Origin: Chelydra serpentina | Lineage: Eukaryota > Chordata > Testudines > Chelydridae | NCBI GenBank assembly: GCA_037349315.1 | Contig: JBAIAC010000004.1 | Coordinates: 38,257,001 to 38,321,000 of the forward strand | Reading direction: 5' to 3' | DNA: 64,000 nucleotides | The notes under the pieces: model-generated | The model's database searches: none | Told to the model about the DNA's origin: nothing | Seen by the model: only the letters and a program-made list of their open reading frames with translations | Part shown: one piece after another, positions 53,150 through 64,000 of the stretch | Layout: each line of letters starts with the position of its first letter | How positions within the stretch are numbered: the first letter of the stretch is position 1 | Translations under genes and position numbers: made by a program

Positions 53150-55046
53150 ACCAGCTTGGCTTAACAGTGAAATCCTTGCTCGTCTTAAACACAAAAAAGC
53201 AGCTTACAAGAAGTGGAAGATTGGACAAATAACCAGGGAGGAGTATAAAAGTATTGCTCAGGTATGCAGGAGTGAAATTAGGAAGACCAAATCACACTTG
53301 GAGTTGCAGCTAGCCGGAGATGTTAGGAGTAACAAGAAGGGTTTCTTCAGGTATGTTAGCAACAAGAAGAAAGTCAAGGAAAGTGTGGGCCCCTTGCTGA
53401 ATGAGGAAGGGAGCCTAGTGACAGAGGATGTGGAGAAAGCTAGTGTACTCAATGCTTTTTTTGCCTCTGTCTTCACAGACAAGGTCAGCTCCCAGACAGC
53501 TGCACTCCTCAGCACGGTATGGGGAGGAGGTGACCAGCCCTCTGTGGAGAAAGAAGTAGTTTGGGACTATTTAGAAAAGCTGGACGAGCACAAGTCCATG
53601 GGGCCAGAGGCACTGCATCCGAGGGTGCTAAAGGAGTTGGCCGATGAGATTGCAGAGCCATTGGCCATTATCTTTGACAAATCATGGCAATCGGGGGAGG
53701 TCCCGGATGACTGGAAAAAAGCTAATGTAGTGCCCATCTTTAAAAAAGGGAAGAAGGAAGATCCAGGGAACTACAGGCCAGTCAGTCTCACCTCAGTCCC
53801 TGGAAAAATCATGGAACAGGTCCTCAAGGAATCAATTCTGAACCACTTAAAGGAGGGGAAAGTGATCAGGAACAGTCAGCATGGATTCACCAAGGGCAAG
53901 TCATGCCTGACTAACCTAATTGCCTTCTACGCTGAGATAACCGGCTATGTGGATGAGGGGAAAGCAGTGGATGTGCTATTTCTTGACTGTAGCAAAGCTT
54001 TTGATACAGTCTCCCACAGTATTCTTGCCAGCAAGTTAAAGAAGTATAGGCTGGATGAATGGACGGTAAGGTGGATAGAAAACTGGCTAGCTGGTCGGGC
54101 TCAATGGGTAGTGATCAATGGTGCCATGTCTAGTTGGCAGCCGGTATCAAGTGGAGTGCCCCAAGGGTCGGTGCTGGGGCCGGTTTTGTTCAATATCTTC
54201 ATTAACGATCTGGATGATGGTGTGGACTGCACCCTTAGCAAGTTTGCAGATGACACTAAACTGGGAGGAGTGGTTGATACGCTGGAGGGTAGGGATAGGA
54301 TACAGAGGGACCTAGACAAATTAGAGGATTGGGCCAAAATAAATCTGATGAGGTTCAACAAGGACAAGTGCAGAGTCCTGCACTTAGGACAGAAGAATCC
54401 CATGCACTGCTACAGACTAGGGACCGAATGGCTGGGCAGCAGTTCTGCAGAAAAGGACCTAGGGGTTACGGTGGACGAAAAGCTGAATATGAGTCAACAG
54501 TGTGCCCTTGTTGCCAAGAAGGCTAATGGCATTTTGGGTTGTATAAGTAGGGGCATTTCCAGCAGATCGAGGGACGTGATCATTCCCCTCTATTCGGCAC
54601 TGGTGAGGCCTCATTTGGAGTACTGTGTCCAGTTTTGGGCCCCACACTACAAGAAGGGTGTGGATAAATTGGAAAGAGTCCAGCGGAGGGCAACAAAAAT
54701 GATTAGGGGGCTGGAGCACATGACTTATGAGGAGAGGCTGAGGGAACTGGGATTGTTTAGCCTGCAGAAGAGAAGAGTGAGGGGGGATTTGATAGCTGCT
54801 TTCAACTACCTGAAAGGGGGTTCCAAAGAGGATGGATCTAGACTGTTCTCAGTGGTAGAAGATGACAGAACAAGGAGTAATGGTCTCAAGTTGCAGAGGG
54901 GGAGGTTTAGGTTGGACATTAGGAAAAACTTTTTCACTAGTAGGGTGGTGAAGCACTGGAATGGGTTACCTAGGGAGGTGGTGGAATCTCCTTCCTTAGA
55001 GGTTTTTAAGGTCAGGCTTGACAAAGCCCTGGCTGGGATGACTTAG
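53150..55046 (+). pseudogene. CR1 ORF2 reverse transcriptase, 582-codon frame open to 3' end
   Basis: From TTG 53298 the frame is open for 582 codons, and without a start requirement it is open back to about 53150. Recognisable blocks are [40 protein letters not shown], then [14 protein letters not shown] (motif A, Asp retained) and [32 protein letters not shown] (motif C, FADD intact) and [10 protein letters not shown] come next. The C-terminal block ends [20 protein letters not shown]. Only truncation and the upstream break prevent a complete ORF2, so the copy is probably young but not autonomous. Confidence 0.85.
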
Positions 55047-55133
55047 TTGGGTTTGGTCCTGCTTTGAGCAGGGGGTTGGACTAGATGACCTCCTGAGATC
55101 TCTTCCAACCCTGATGTTCTATGATTCTATGAT

Positions 55134-55667
55134 TTCCAGTTAGGTATCAAGAGTGGGTTCAGAAGTACAGTGCCTTGTTAATTAGATCAGCAAGCCCGCA
55201 GCTGCAGCTTCTGCCTAAGGCAGCAGCTCCCTCCCTCGTGTGTCCTCCCTGCTCTACGGAAGATGGGGTAAGCAAGGTGCAGGGGGACATTAGCCCCCCC
55301 CTCTTCTTCCCCTCCCCCCCTCCCGACACAGCAAGCAGGCAGGAGCAACCACTTCTAAATAATTCAATACATACATTCATTTTTTACTTGCACATCACAG
55401 TCACTCAGTTACATAGTAATTCAGTGATCCAACTCAGAGGTCCAGGTTAGGTTTATCATGAAATATTCCTAGTTATCAATCAACCTAGTTTAACCTAACT
55501 TGTGACTAACTGGCACAAACTCTCTACTTCAGTTCTGTTTTTTTAGATATCAGATTTCACGGGGCAAAAGATTTCAGGTCAAAATACTTTTTACCGATTC
55601 ATGATCTATTGGGCTCAAATATTAGATGTCAGTTTATAGTGTGGTTATTACAATTTATTATTGGTAT
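55134..55667. other. Intergenic DNA, no feature recognised
   Basis: C-rich segment at 55280-55330 only. Confidence 0.38.
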
Positions 55668-57120
55668 TACTGTAGCACCTAAGATCTCCAGTCATGGCCT
55701 GGACCCCATGTGGAAGGTGTTGTGCAAACACCAAACACAAAGATGACCCACCCCCCGAAAACTTATATTTATATTGTAAGACAAAACAACAACATAGATA
55801 CATACAGACTGGGGGTAGCACAAGAAAACAGAGACAATATTGGTCAGCATGATAAGCAGTGATCTCAGCACACCAACAACCTCGTTGTCATCAAGCTTTT
55901 TATCAGCATTACAGCAAAGGAGAGTTAAGAAGGGATTTGAAGGAGAAGGAGGTAGGTTTGCAGACGTTTGTGGAGAGCTCCTCCCAAGCATAAGAGGCTG
56001 CATGGGAGAAAGCATGAAGGTGCTTCTTTGCAAGTTGAAGAAGTGGGTGATGAAGGTTGGCATCGTTGGCTGACTGGAGATGGAGGTAGACATTTTGATA
56101 GCATATGAGAAATGATAGGCTATAAAGAGTTCTTGAAATACAATAGAAGTAACTTATGTTTGACACAATAGAGAAGGGGAAGCCAGTGAAGGGATGCAAG
56201 GGGAGGGGGTGACATGGACTAAGGGAATGATCTTTGCAGCAGCATTTTGAGTGGTTCCACATGAGCAAGACTGCGTTTGTCAAGCCCAGAGAAGATGATG
56301 TTGCAGTAACTGAGACATGAGGTGTTGAGAGCCTGGATGAGAATTTTAGCTGTGTGGATGGATAGGAAATGCCATAATTTAGGGATGTTATGCAGAAACA
56401 ATTGGTAGCATTTAGACACAGCCTGGATGGTGTGAAGATCTAGAGAGAAGGCCCAGTTGAAGATGCCCAGGTTATGGGCCTGAGTGACAGTGATATTGTC
56501 CACAGTGATCAAGAGAGAAGGGCGGGCTTTGCATTGAGGGAGTGAGATTAGGAGTTTTATTTTGCCCTTTTGAGCTTAAACTGATGGCTGGACATCCATG
56601 AGGAGATGTCAAAGAGATCATCAGAGATTTTAGTTTGGACAGAAGGAGACAGGTCAGGACTAAAGAAGTATATCAGTCATCAGCATAGAGATGGTTGCTG
56701 ATTTTTTTTGTTTGCAGATGAGATTACCCAGAGAGAAGGTACAGAGAAAGAAGAGAACGAGGTCAAGGACAGAGTCCTGAGGAACCTTCACAGAAAGTTG
56801 GAGGGAAAATGTGGAGGATCTTCTGAATGATGCACTGGAGGAGCAATGCGAGGTAGGAAGAGATCCAGGAGAGGGCAGAATCAGGGAAGCCATGGTAGGA
56901 CACATCAAGAATGAGCGCATGGTCAACTGTGTCAAAGGTGGCTGACAGATTGAGATAAGGATGGACTGGTTCTGAGCTTGTGCCATGAAGAAGTCATTTG
57001 AGACACTGGTGAGAGTGTTTTAGTTGAGTGCAAGGAGCTGAAACTGGATTAGAGAGGGTCTGGGATAGAATTGGAGGAGTGGAATTCCAGACAGTGACTA
57101 TAGAGAGCGACTACTACGCC
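55668..57120 (-). mobile_element. L2-clade LINE, decayed, minus strand
   Basis: The minus strand encodes an RT of the L2/L3 type, and the 3' UTR lies at low coordinates (gtagcacctaagatctccag to acaaaacaacaacatagata). The coding part runs from about 57000 to 55900 in several frames. The 3' UTR is shared with 39632-39920 and 49965-50085. It is more diverged than the CR1 copies, so it is older. Confidence 0.65.
56219..56986 (-). pseudogene. L2-clade reverse transcriptase fragments
   Basis: The frame 56986-56660 contains LSVKVPQDSVLDLVLFFLC, matching the VPQGSVLGP motif of non-LTR RTs with substitutions. It also contains ISMLMTDILL, where the YADD-type active site is lost. The frame 56512-56219 carries VTQAHNLGIFNWAFSLDLH and ILIQALNTSCLSYCNIIFSG, the L2-type C-terminal RT region (LDYCN block). 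Frames are broken between and after these. Confidence 0.62.
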
Positions 57121-57659
57121 ACTCATTTACTGCTATGTACTATTTCAAGTGCTTCAATTTAAAAAAAATCAAACAACATGTATGATTGATTAAATTAATA
57201 ACTAGATGTTTACAAGGTTACAGTCCAAATTGATTACCATATGTAAATGTAGAGGAACAGAATTCAAAATAATTCTTCTGCATGAGTTACTTGTATTGAC
57301 TTCCACCTCTGTTGAAACACCTTGTGAGCACCTCTTTCACAACTAACACAACTAACTGGAACAACCAGTTCCTTATTTCTCAGTGACAGTCTTATATGGT
57401 GGAGAATAAATGCAGATAAGCACCTAGGTGGTTAAACCAATGCTGTCATCTACTTTGAATATGTTGCCTTTAACTCTTCATTGTCAGAATCTCTTAGAAC
57501 TCTGGTAACAACACGCATTTCCCAAGTGATGATGATGTTTGCCAGGCACTGATTCTCCTACTCCCTGTGTTCTACATGGAGCACAAATCAGAAAAATTCT
57601 TTTACTTCTTTATTATTCGCCAGCATCATCACTGATGCCAAGACAGCTGTAGGAAGAAT
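57121..57659. other. Intergenic DNA, no feature recognised
   Basis: No supported feature. Confidence 0.38.
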
Positions 57660-59745
57660 ATGAGGGAGAAAGGACTCCAGGAAAGCTGGCTGTATTTTAA
57701 AGAAGCGTGATTGAGGGCGCAGGAACAAACCATCCCAATGTGCAGAAAGAATAGCAAACATGGCAGGTGACCAGCTTGGCTTAACAGTGAAATCTTCGAT
57801 GAGCTTAAACACAAAAAGGAAGCTTACAAGAAGTGGAAACTTGGACAGATGACTAGAGAGGAGTATAAAAGTATTGCTCAAGCAAGCACGGATGTAATCA
57901 GGAAGGCCAAAACACAACTGGAGTTGCAGCTAGCAAGGGATGTGACGGGTAACAAGAAGGGTTTCTACAGGTATATTAGCAACAAGAAAAAGGTCAGGGA
58001 AAGTGTGGGACCCTTAATGAATGGGGGAGGCAACCTAGTGACAGATGATGTGGAAAAAGCTGAAGTACACAATGCTTTTTTCCCTCGGTCTTCACAGACA
58101 AGGTGAGCTCCCACACTGCTGTCCTGGGCAACACAGTATGGGGAGGAGGTGAGCAGCCCTCAGTGCTGTAAGAACACATTAAGGACTATTTAGAAAAGCT
58201 GGACATACACAAGTCCATGGGCCCAGATCTAATGCATCCGAGGGTGCTGAGGGAATTGGCTGATGTGATTGCAGAGCCATTGGCCATTATCTTTGAAGAC
58301 TCATGGTGATCAGGGGAGGTCCCAGACAATTGGAAAAAGGCAAATATAGTGCCCATCTTTAAAAAAGGGAAGAAGGAGAACCCGAGGAACTACAGACCGG
58401 TCAGCCTCACCTCAGTCCCTGGAAAAATCATGGAGCAGGTCCTCAAGGAATCCATTTTGAAGCACTTGGAGGAGAGAAAGGTGATCAGAAACAGTCAACA
58501 TGGATTCACCAAGGGCAAGTCATGCCTGACCAATCTGATTGCCTTCTACGATGAGATAACTGGCTCTGTGGATATGGGGAAAAGCAGTGGACCCTGATGT
58601 ATCTTGACTTCAGCAAAGCTTTTGATACATTCTCCCACAGTATTCTTGCCAGCAAGTTAAAGAAGTATGGGCTGGATGAATGGACGGTAAGGTGGATAGA
58701 AAACTGGCTAGATCGTCAGGCTCAACAGGTAGTGATCAATGGCTCAATGTCTAGTTGGCAGCCAATATCAAGCAGAGTGCCCCTGGGGTTCGTCCTGGGG
58801 CCGGTTTTGTTCAACAACTTTATTAATGATCTGGATGATGGGATGGATTGCACCTTCAGCAAGTTCGCGGAAGACACAAAGCTGGGGGGAGAGGTAGATA
58901 TGCTGGAGGGTAGGGATAGGGTCCAGAGTGACCTAGACAAATTGGAAGATTGGGTCAAAAGAAATCTGATGAGGTTTAACAAGGACAAGTGCAGAGTCCT
59001 GCACTTAGGACCGAAGAATCCCCGCTACAGGCTGGGGACTGACTGGCTAAGCAGCAGTTCTGCAGAAAAGGACATGGGGATTACATTACAGTGGACGAGA
59101 AGCTGAATATGAGCCAGCAGTGTGCCCTTGTTGCCAAGAAGGCTAACGGCATATTGGGCTGCATTAATAGGAGCACTGCCAACAGATCAAGGGAAGTGAT
59201 TATTCTCCTCTATTCGGCACTGGTGAGGCCACATCTGGAGTATTGCGTCCAGTTTTGGGGCCCCCACTACAGAAAGGATGTGGATAAATTGGAGAGAGTC
59301 CAGCGGAGGACAAGGAAAACGATCAGGGGACTGGGGCACATGACTTACGAGGAGAGGATGAGGGAACTGGGCTTGTTTAGTCTGCAGAAGAGAAGAGTGA
59401 GTGGGGATTTGATAGCAGCTTTCAACTACCTTAAGGGGGGTTCCAAAGAGGATGGAGCTTGGCTGTTCTCGCTGGTGGCAGATGACAGAACAAGGAGCAA
59501 TGGTCTCAAGTTGCAGTGGGGGAGGTCTAGGTTGGATATTAGGAATCACTGTTTCACTAGGAGGGTGGTGAAGCACCAGAATGGGTTACCTAGGGAGGTG
59601 GTGGAATCTCCATCTTTAGAGGTTTTTGAGGCTCTACTTGACAAAGCCCTGGTTGGGATGATTTAATTGGGGTTGGTCCTGCTTTGAGCAGGGGGTTGGA
59701 CTAGATGACCTCCTGAGATCTCTTCCAACCCTGATATTCTATGAG
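57660..59745 (+). mobile_element. CR1 LINE, 5'-truncated and frameshifted
   Basis: The start agggagaaaggactccagga leads into gctggctgtattttaaagaa, equivalent to the end of the endonuclease region at 53065. The element runs to the 3' end ggttggactagatgacctcc and ttctatgag near 59745. It is closely similar to the 52741 copy but more decayed. It lies 540 bp after the L2-clade element. Confidence 0.85.
57849..59666 (+). pseudogene. CR1 ORF2 reverse transcriptase in four broken pieces
   Basis: The frames 57849-58106, 58349-58597, 58597-59106 and 59091-59666 together follow the ORF2 order. They are NKKGFYRYISNKKKV, then [20 protein letters not shown], then YLDFSKAFDTFSHSIL, and so on. Motif C reads KFAEDTKLGG, so the first Asp of FADD is Glu. 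The motif B region reads [20 protein letters not shown] with substitutions. A stop near 58308 and overlaps at 58597 and 59091 mark indels. The C-terminal block ([20 protein letters not shown]) is present. Confidence 0.78.
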
Positions 59746-60585
59746 TATAAGAAAATTTCTTAGTCAACTTGTGCTCCCACCACTGGTTTCACAATAGAAA
59801 AGAACAGACCACAGTAGATCCTATATAAACAATGGCTAAACTTTATTCGTATTAGTATGAGAAGGGAACTGGATGACAGAACTTCTGAATTCTAATCCCT
59901 ACTCTACCACTGATTTGTTGTGTCACTTTTGGCAAGTGACATTCATTTTATGCCTCATTTAACCCATGTGTTAAATCCAAGGGACAAATAGGCAAAACAA
60001 AAACAGGGTTATCCAGGGAAAATAGTAGGTTAGTGAAAGCGAACACCCCCCACAAAAAAAAAGAAAAAGAAAAGAAGAAGCAGTCTTGATGCGCCAAACT
60101 GGTCTTTTCTGTTTTTTGTGGTCAGAGAACTGTTACCTTTATCAGCATGTCTAACAGAGATGAACATTTCCTCCCTAAGCAAGGGGTCACATGTTGATTT
60201 GGATTATGAACTGCCAAATTCTTTCCATGAAATTCCTCAAATTGCAAATCTGATATCAATTTCCTCTTCTCACCCTAAATCCTGCTTTTTTGACATCCAC
60301 GGTTAATCATTCTTACCTTTGAGGCAATCTAGTGTGTCTTCCAGCTGCACCTCAGTAACATGAAAGGATAATGAGATTGCTTCATAGCACTTATTCTCCC
60401 GAGGGTCTCTTTTATTAACTACATGTAGTAAGAGGTTAGTGAAACTATGGCACTTTTGTGTCTATGCAAATGTATCCCATATTTCTTGGCAAATCTGTCT
60501 TTTGACTCTGCAGGACATTGTCTACTGCACATGGCCGCTATAGTTTATGGATTCCTTTTCCAAGTAGAGGCTAGAGTCCCTCTTT
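59746..60585. other. Intergenic DNA, no feature recognised
   Basis: Purine-rich run at 60050-60080. No supported frame. Confidence 0.38.
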
Positions 60586-61120
60586 TATGGAATCTGTCTG
60601 TAGAAGGAGTGCAGTCTGAGTGTGTCCCTTTTCAGCATTGCATACCACAGTCCCCTGCCTCAATTTTCCTTCAAGAGTGTTGGAAATAATCTACTCAGAC
60701 CCAAAAGTCTTTAAAACAACATTTCCCCTCCTTCGGGGTCTAATTTATTAAACATAGTCCAGCTCCCAAAAGAGCCCCCTTTTCACTCACCCCTAGGTTC
60801 AGAGTCACACAGTCCTTTGAGAGACTGCATGGTTCAAGTCCCAGCCTCTGCAGCCTGCAAACCAACATCTTTAGTTCAGCATTTCCATATCCTCCTTCTG
60901 CAACTGTGTCCTGACAGACTCCTCCTCTCAGAGTAGATCTCTGACTGGGCTTGGAACCTCATTTTTTGAATCACCCACGACCAGTTCTCTGACCACTCCC
61001 TTGCTCCTTCCCAAATGGTTTAACCTCCTCCCAAACACCTGGCTGGAAGAGAGGGGAGCCCTGCCCCACCCACTCTTCATGGCTCCTGGTCCCGGGCCCT
61101 TAAAATTGGCCATCTGAATC
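60586..61120 (-). mobile_element. Possible LTR fragment
   Basis: On the minus strand an AATAAATTAGACCCC segment (complement near 60736-60750) resembles an LTR polyadenylation region. The composition (C/T-rich on the + strand) is similar to other LTRs of the window. No ends or duplication could be set, so this is tentative. Confidence 0.28.
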
Positions 61121-62287
61121 CTGAATGATATTCCAAAGACTTGTCCACATTACAGCTAGAGCCAGGATTTTCTAACTAGTTAGGGGCACCAACATCATAA
61201 CTGGTTACAAATTCTGCAGTTCAGTTTGTGTCCACACATGAAAGTTGGGCACCCAAAACTGAAGCATCTAAAATCTGGCAGAGAATTTCAATTTACTGCT
61301 TTTGTTTAGAGGCCAAGACAAACAATAAACTCTTCCAAACCTCACACTGCCATGGAATGCGAAGCTATATGAGCAGCAACATCTGTCCCACCCCTCTTGC
61401 CCCTTACCAAAGATTTAACCATTTGCACTCTTTCACTATCTAACAGCTGAGGAAGGAGTCTTATGTCTGCTTCCCACTCCCATTCTACCACGACACCACA
61501 GGGCACTACTACTATTCCAATGGGCAAGCATCTTATGGATCCAGAGGGCTTTCCCTTCCCCCCACTTCAGCCCCAGCATATAACACAGTATTATAAATCT
61601 TGTAAATGAAAAATCTTTCATTCTGATTAGCTGTTGAAGTTGCCTTAACCATTAACCAACATATGGCACAATGCCCCACAGCCTCCTCACTTGGAAAACA
61701 TTAATACAATCAGACCTGGATAGCCATGCTTCATTTAGCCATGTGTCTAGGTTTCTGAGTGCAGTAATAACCAGTCTACTAACCAGAATATAAATAGTAA
61801 TTTTACAAGCTAAAGTTTCTTAATCTAAATAAATATAGAGGACCAAATTTTGCTCTGGGATACACTTCCACAACTCCCACTGAAGTTATAAGCAGGTGTG
61901 TGAATCTGTGACCATGGAGTTTGGACCAGAGTTGTCAAACTGATTTATAGTGTCCATCTGGCTGTTCTGAATCAGGGAAAACGAAAACCAAGTGCAATTT
62001 AAAAAAAAAATTACAATAAACACAAGTCCCAGTGACATCGACACATTTATCACTGTGTTTGGTCTAAAAACTAGTATCATAGTTACATAATTTTGTAGCA
62101 TTAAGCCTTAGGCCCATTAGGCCAAATTCAATCCTGATGTATGTAACTCCATCGAGATGAGGCCTTTACTACAAAATTTTTTCCCAAGCAGTTTTGGCTT
62201 TTTTACAGCTTCTGAGACCATGTCTGTAGATTTCTCTTCCGATAAGACAAAACAAAACACAGAAAACAAAATTCTATAAATACATTA
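61121..62287. other. Intergenic DNA, no feature recognised
   Basis: No supported feature. The gaccaaattttgctctggga stretch at 61841 resembles one arm of a palindromic MITE family. Confidence 0.38.
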
Positions 62288-62462
62288 GGAGCGAGAGAAA
62301 GATGAAGGAGCCACTGCTTAGCAGGGAAGGAGACTTAATAACACAAGCCACCAAGAAGGCTGAGGTGTTTAATGCCGCTTTTGCTTCAGTCTTCACTAAA
62401 AATGTTAATTGTGACCAGACGCTTCACACAATTAAAACAAAAGGGAAGGAACACATCACAAC

Positions 62463-62967
62463 TGGGGTGTTGGCAGTGAGGCCTAATGGCTAGAGCAGGG
62501 GCCAGGAGTTGAGCCAGAAGCAAACAGGACTAGAGCAGGACAGGAATAACACTAGTAGGGTGGTGAAGCACTGGAATGGGTTACCTAGGGAGGTGGTGGA
62601 ATCTCCTTCCTTAGAGGTTTTTAAGGTCAGGCTTGACAAAGCCCTGGCTGGGATGACTTAGTTGGGTTTGGTCCTGCTTTGAGCAGGGGGTTGGACTAGA
62701 TGACCTCCTGAGGTCCCTTCCAACCCTGAGATTCTATGATTCTAGAGCAAGAGTAAGAAGCAGGATGTACAGGAGTTTTTGCGACTACGGGCACACATGT
62801 TGAGCAGCCAACAACCTGCTGCTGCTGAGCGTAAAAGCAGGCCTGCTGGCTCCCTTCAGCCAATCAGGCATTCCTACAGCAACCCAGTGGAGCTCATTAA
62901 GCTGCCTAGAGGCTGAGCTGGCTAGTCCTCAGCTCAGCTGAAGGAGCTCACTCATGACAACACAAGC
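62463..62967. mobile_element. LTR-like insertion in the old CR1
   Basis: The segment begins near tggggtgttggcagtgaggc and ends near gctcactcatgacaacaca. The terminal tgttg (62468-62472) and caaca (62957-62961) are complementary. It has a repetitive agcaggagccagg/agcaggac composition. The exact ends and target duplication are unclear. It carries a CR1 3' end (62550-62744). Confidence 0.4.
62550..62744 (+). mobile_element. CR1 3'-end fragment, nested
   Basis: Sequence from actagtagggtggtgaagca to the tail ctgagattctatgattct is nearly identical to the 3' end at 54946-55133. Its young state and position inside the LTR-like insertion make it the latest event of the stack. Confidence 0.85.
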
Positions 62968-63147
62968 CAGAATAAAGAAAGAACAGGTTAAAGAATATTT
63001 AGATAAGTTAGATGTAGTCAAGTTAGCAGGGCCTCTCTAGGGTACTTCAGGAATTAGCTGAAGCAATTTCAGAACCATTAGTTATTACCTTTGAGAACTC
63101 ATGGAAGATAGGTTAGGTCCCAGAGGACTAGAGAAGGGCAAACAGAT

Positions 63148-63610
63148 TGGAAATCCCAACACTATCTCTGAGGTGTTCAATCCAACCCTATGAGGATCAG
63201 GAGTTGACACTTAAACTGAAAGCATCTTTATTAGTTCAAAGGCTGATCAGCCCCATACCATATTGCAAACATGTAACAACTAGAAATCAATTTCTTATCC
63301 CCACTTAACTACTATGACTAGTAATCAGTTATTCACAGCAGAGCCAGAAGCAGAACCCACCACATTTTCCAGGTGGCCTACAGCCTTAACTACTTACAGA
63401 TCCTTCTGAGCAACTTGTTATTTTTGTTACACACACAGACACACCCTTGTACAGAGCACCTAGAACTTGTTTAAACCAATTTTAACCTGATCTTGATTAC
63501 TTCCTTATTAGGCCAATCAGAGGCCAACAAAATTTGCCCAGCAACTACGTCACCTAAGCATCATTTGTATTACAGCAGCCATTACTTATGTAATGATGTA
63601 TTCCTTCACA
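63148..63610 (-). mobile_element. Probable LTR insertion in the old CR1
   Basis: It interrupts the CR1 between gagaagggcaaac and agtacttatcttcc, which are contiguous in related elements. The ends tggaaatccc and tccttcaca give TG...CA. An AATAAA signal reads on the minus strand (complement at 63227-63232). The flanking 5-mers cagat and gagta do not match, so the boundaries may be slightly off. Confidence 0.4.
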
Positions 63611-63837
63611 GAGTACTTATCTTCCAAAGGGGGAACAAAGAGGACCTGAGGAAGTATAGATCAGTCAGCCTAACTCCTATACCTGGAAAGGTACTGGAAA
63701 ATTTTATTAAACAATCAGTTTGTAAGCACCTAGAGGAAAACAGGGTGATAAGTAATAGTCAACATGGATTTGTCAAGAATGAATCATGCCAAACCAGCCT
63801 AATTTTCTTCGGACAGTGCTATGAGCCTATTTGGTAG
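63611..63837 (+). pseudogene. CR1 ORF2 fragment at the window end
   Basis: It has LIFQRGNKEDLRKYRSVSLT followed by PGKVLENFIKQSV and SNSQHGFVKNESCQTSLIFF, the RT fingers region. The stop at 63837 splits it from the next segment at 63840-64000. In that segment a sequence for DKIYLDFSGAFDTVLH, motif A with Asp retained, can be read in another frame. Confidence 0.65.
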
Positions 63838-64000
63838 GGGGAAAGCTGTTGATAAGATATACCTTGATTTTAGTGGTGCTTTTGACACAGTCCTACATGA
63901 CATTCTCATAACCAAACTAGGGACATATGAATTAACTATAAGGTGGGCGCATAACTGGTGAAAGACTGTACTTGAACAGAAGTTATCAATGGTGTGCTGT

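Larger units (their letters stand above)
52741..55133 (+). mobile_element. CR1 LINE, best-preserved copy, 5'-truncated in endonuclease
   Basis: Homology begins in the C-terminal part of the endonuclease domain and continues through RT to a 3' UTR. The UTR contains tttggtcctgctttgagcag, gactagatgacctcctgaga, and a tail gttctatgattctatgattt. Total about 2.4 kb. The ORF is broken once near 53137-53150 and is then open for 582 codons. It is the most intact coding sequence in the window. Confidence 0.9.
62288..64000 (+). mobile_element. Older CR1-type LINE, interrupted twice, runs off the window
   Basis: Three segments share one ORF2 order. 62288-62462 carries KAEVFNAAFASVFTKNV. 62968-63146 carries KKEQVKEYLDKLDVVKLAG and the FENSW-like region. 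63611-64000 carries LIFQRGNKEDLRKYRSVSLT, then HLEENRVISNSQHGFVKNES. The divergence and the 62302-62493 start resemble the 17157 subfamily. Insertions occupy 62463-62967 and about 63148-63610. The 3' end lies beyond 64000. Confidence 0.7.

Noticed and set aside
53298..55046. A host gene with a 582-codon frame
   Set aside because: The translation has all non-LTR reverse transcriptase blocks and a CR1 3' end, and related copies are present in the same window.

Overview
The window is vertebrate nuclear, non-genic DNA, almost certainly from a turtle or a close relative (a non-avian sauropsid). The evidence is the repeat content: several CR1 LINE copies ending in the ATTCTATG-type tail, a tRNA-headed SINE with a CR1-like tail, a Penelope-like element with a GIY-YIG region, many GC-rich hAT-type short elements with 8-bp target duplications, solo LTRs, and a decayed Ty3/gypsy-type retrotransposon. 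I recognise the families from general knowledge of reptile genomes; no database was searched. No host protein-coding exon, structural RNA gene, operon or CRISPR array is supported.

Layout. 52-1849 is a solo LTR (TSD atctg) carrying two hAT insertions. 3430-4434 holds another GC-rich hAT relative and a terminal-repeat MITE split by an A/T-rich repeat. 5415-6261 is a possible hAT-type element. 6455-7785 is a 5'-truncated Penelope-like element. 8320-8765 is nested palindromic MITE DNA. 8788-10639 is a fold-back hAT derivative with a perfect 8-bp TSD and a further MITE inside it. 10640-17150 is mostly unannotatable AT-rich DNA with SINE and MITE fragments. 17157-19085 is a decayed CR1. 19128-20209 is a MITE split by a hAT. 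21113-21414 is a MITE and 22138-23247 a minus-strand CR1. 24642-30482 is a minus-strand gypsy-like element with two 186-bp LTRs and a hAT inserted in pol. 33430-36770 mixes MIR-like fragments, nested hATs, palindromes and a Penelope-type tail. 37547-38037 is a hAT MITE. 40063-41083 is a solo LTR. 43979-45070 is a MITE split by a CR1. 46144-46781 and 46858-48120 are two unrelated solo LTRs only 76 bp apart. 52741-55133 is the best-preserved CR1, with an uninterrupted 582-codon RT reading frame. 55668-57120 is an L2-clade LINE. 57660-59745 is another CR1. 62288-64000 is an old CR1 broken by two insertions, one of which itself contains a CR1 3' end.

The features do not act as a pathway. They form a stratigraphy: each insertion breaks an older one, and intact target duplications give the order of events. 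I found no convincing undescribed functional system. The most unusual structures are the fold-back hAT (8788-10639), the GC-rich core shared by elements with different ends (896, 3430, 19409), and the duplicated hAT carrying a transposase N-terminal fragment (26594-27589). Long reading frames in the GC-rich elements are composition artefacts. Gaps without a named feature are listed so the reader knows they were examined.
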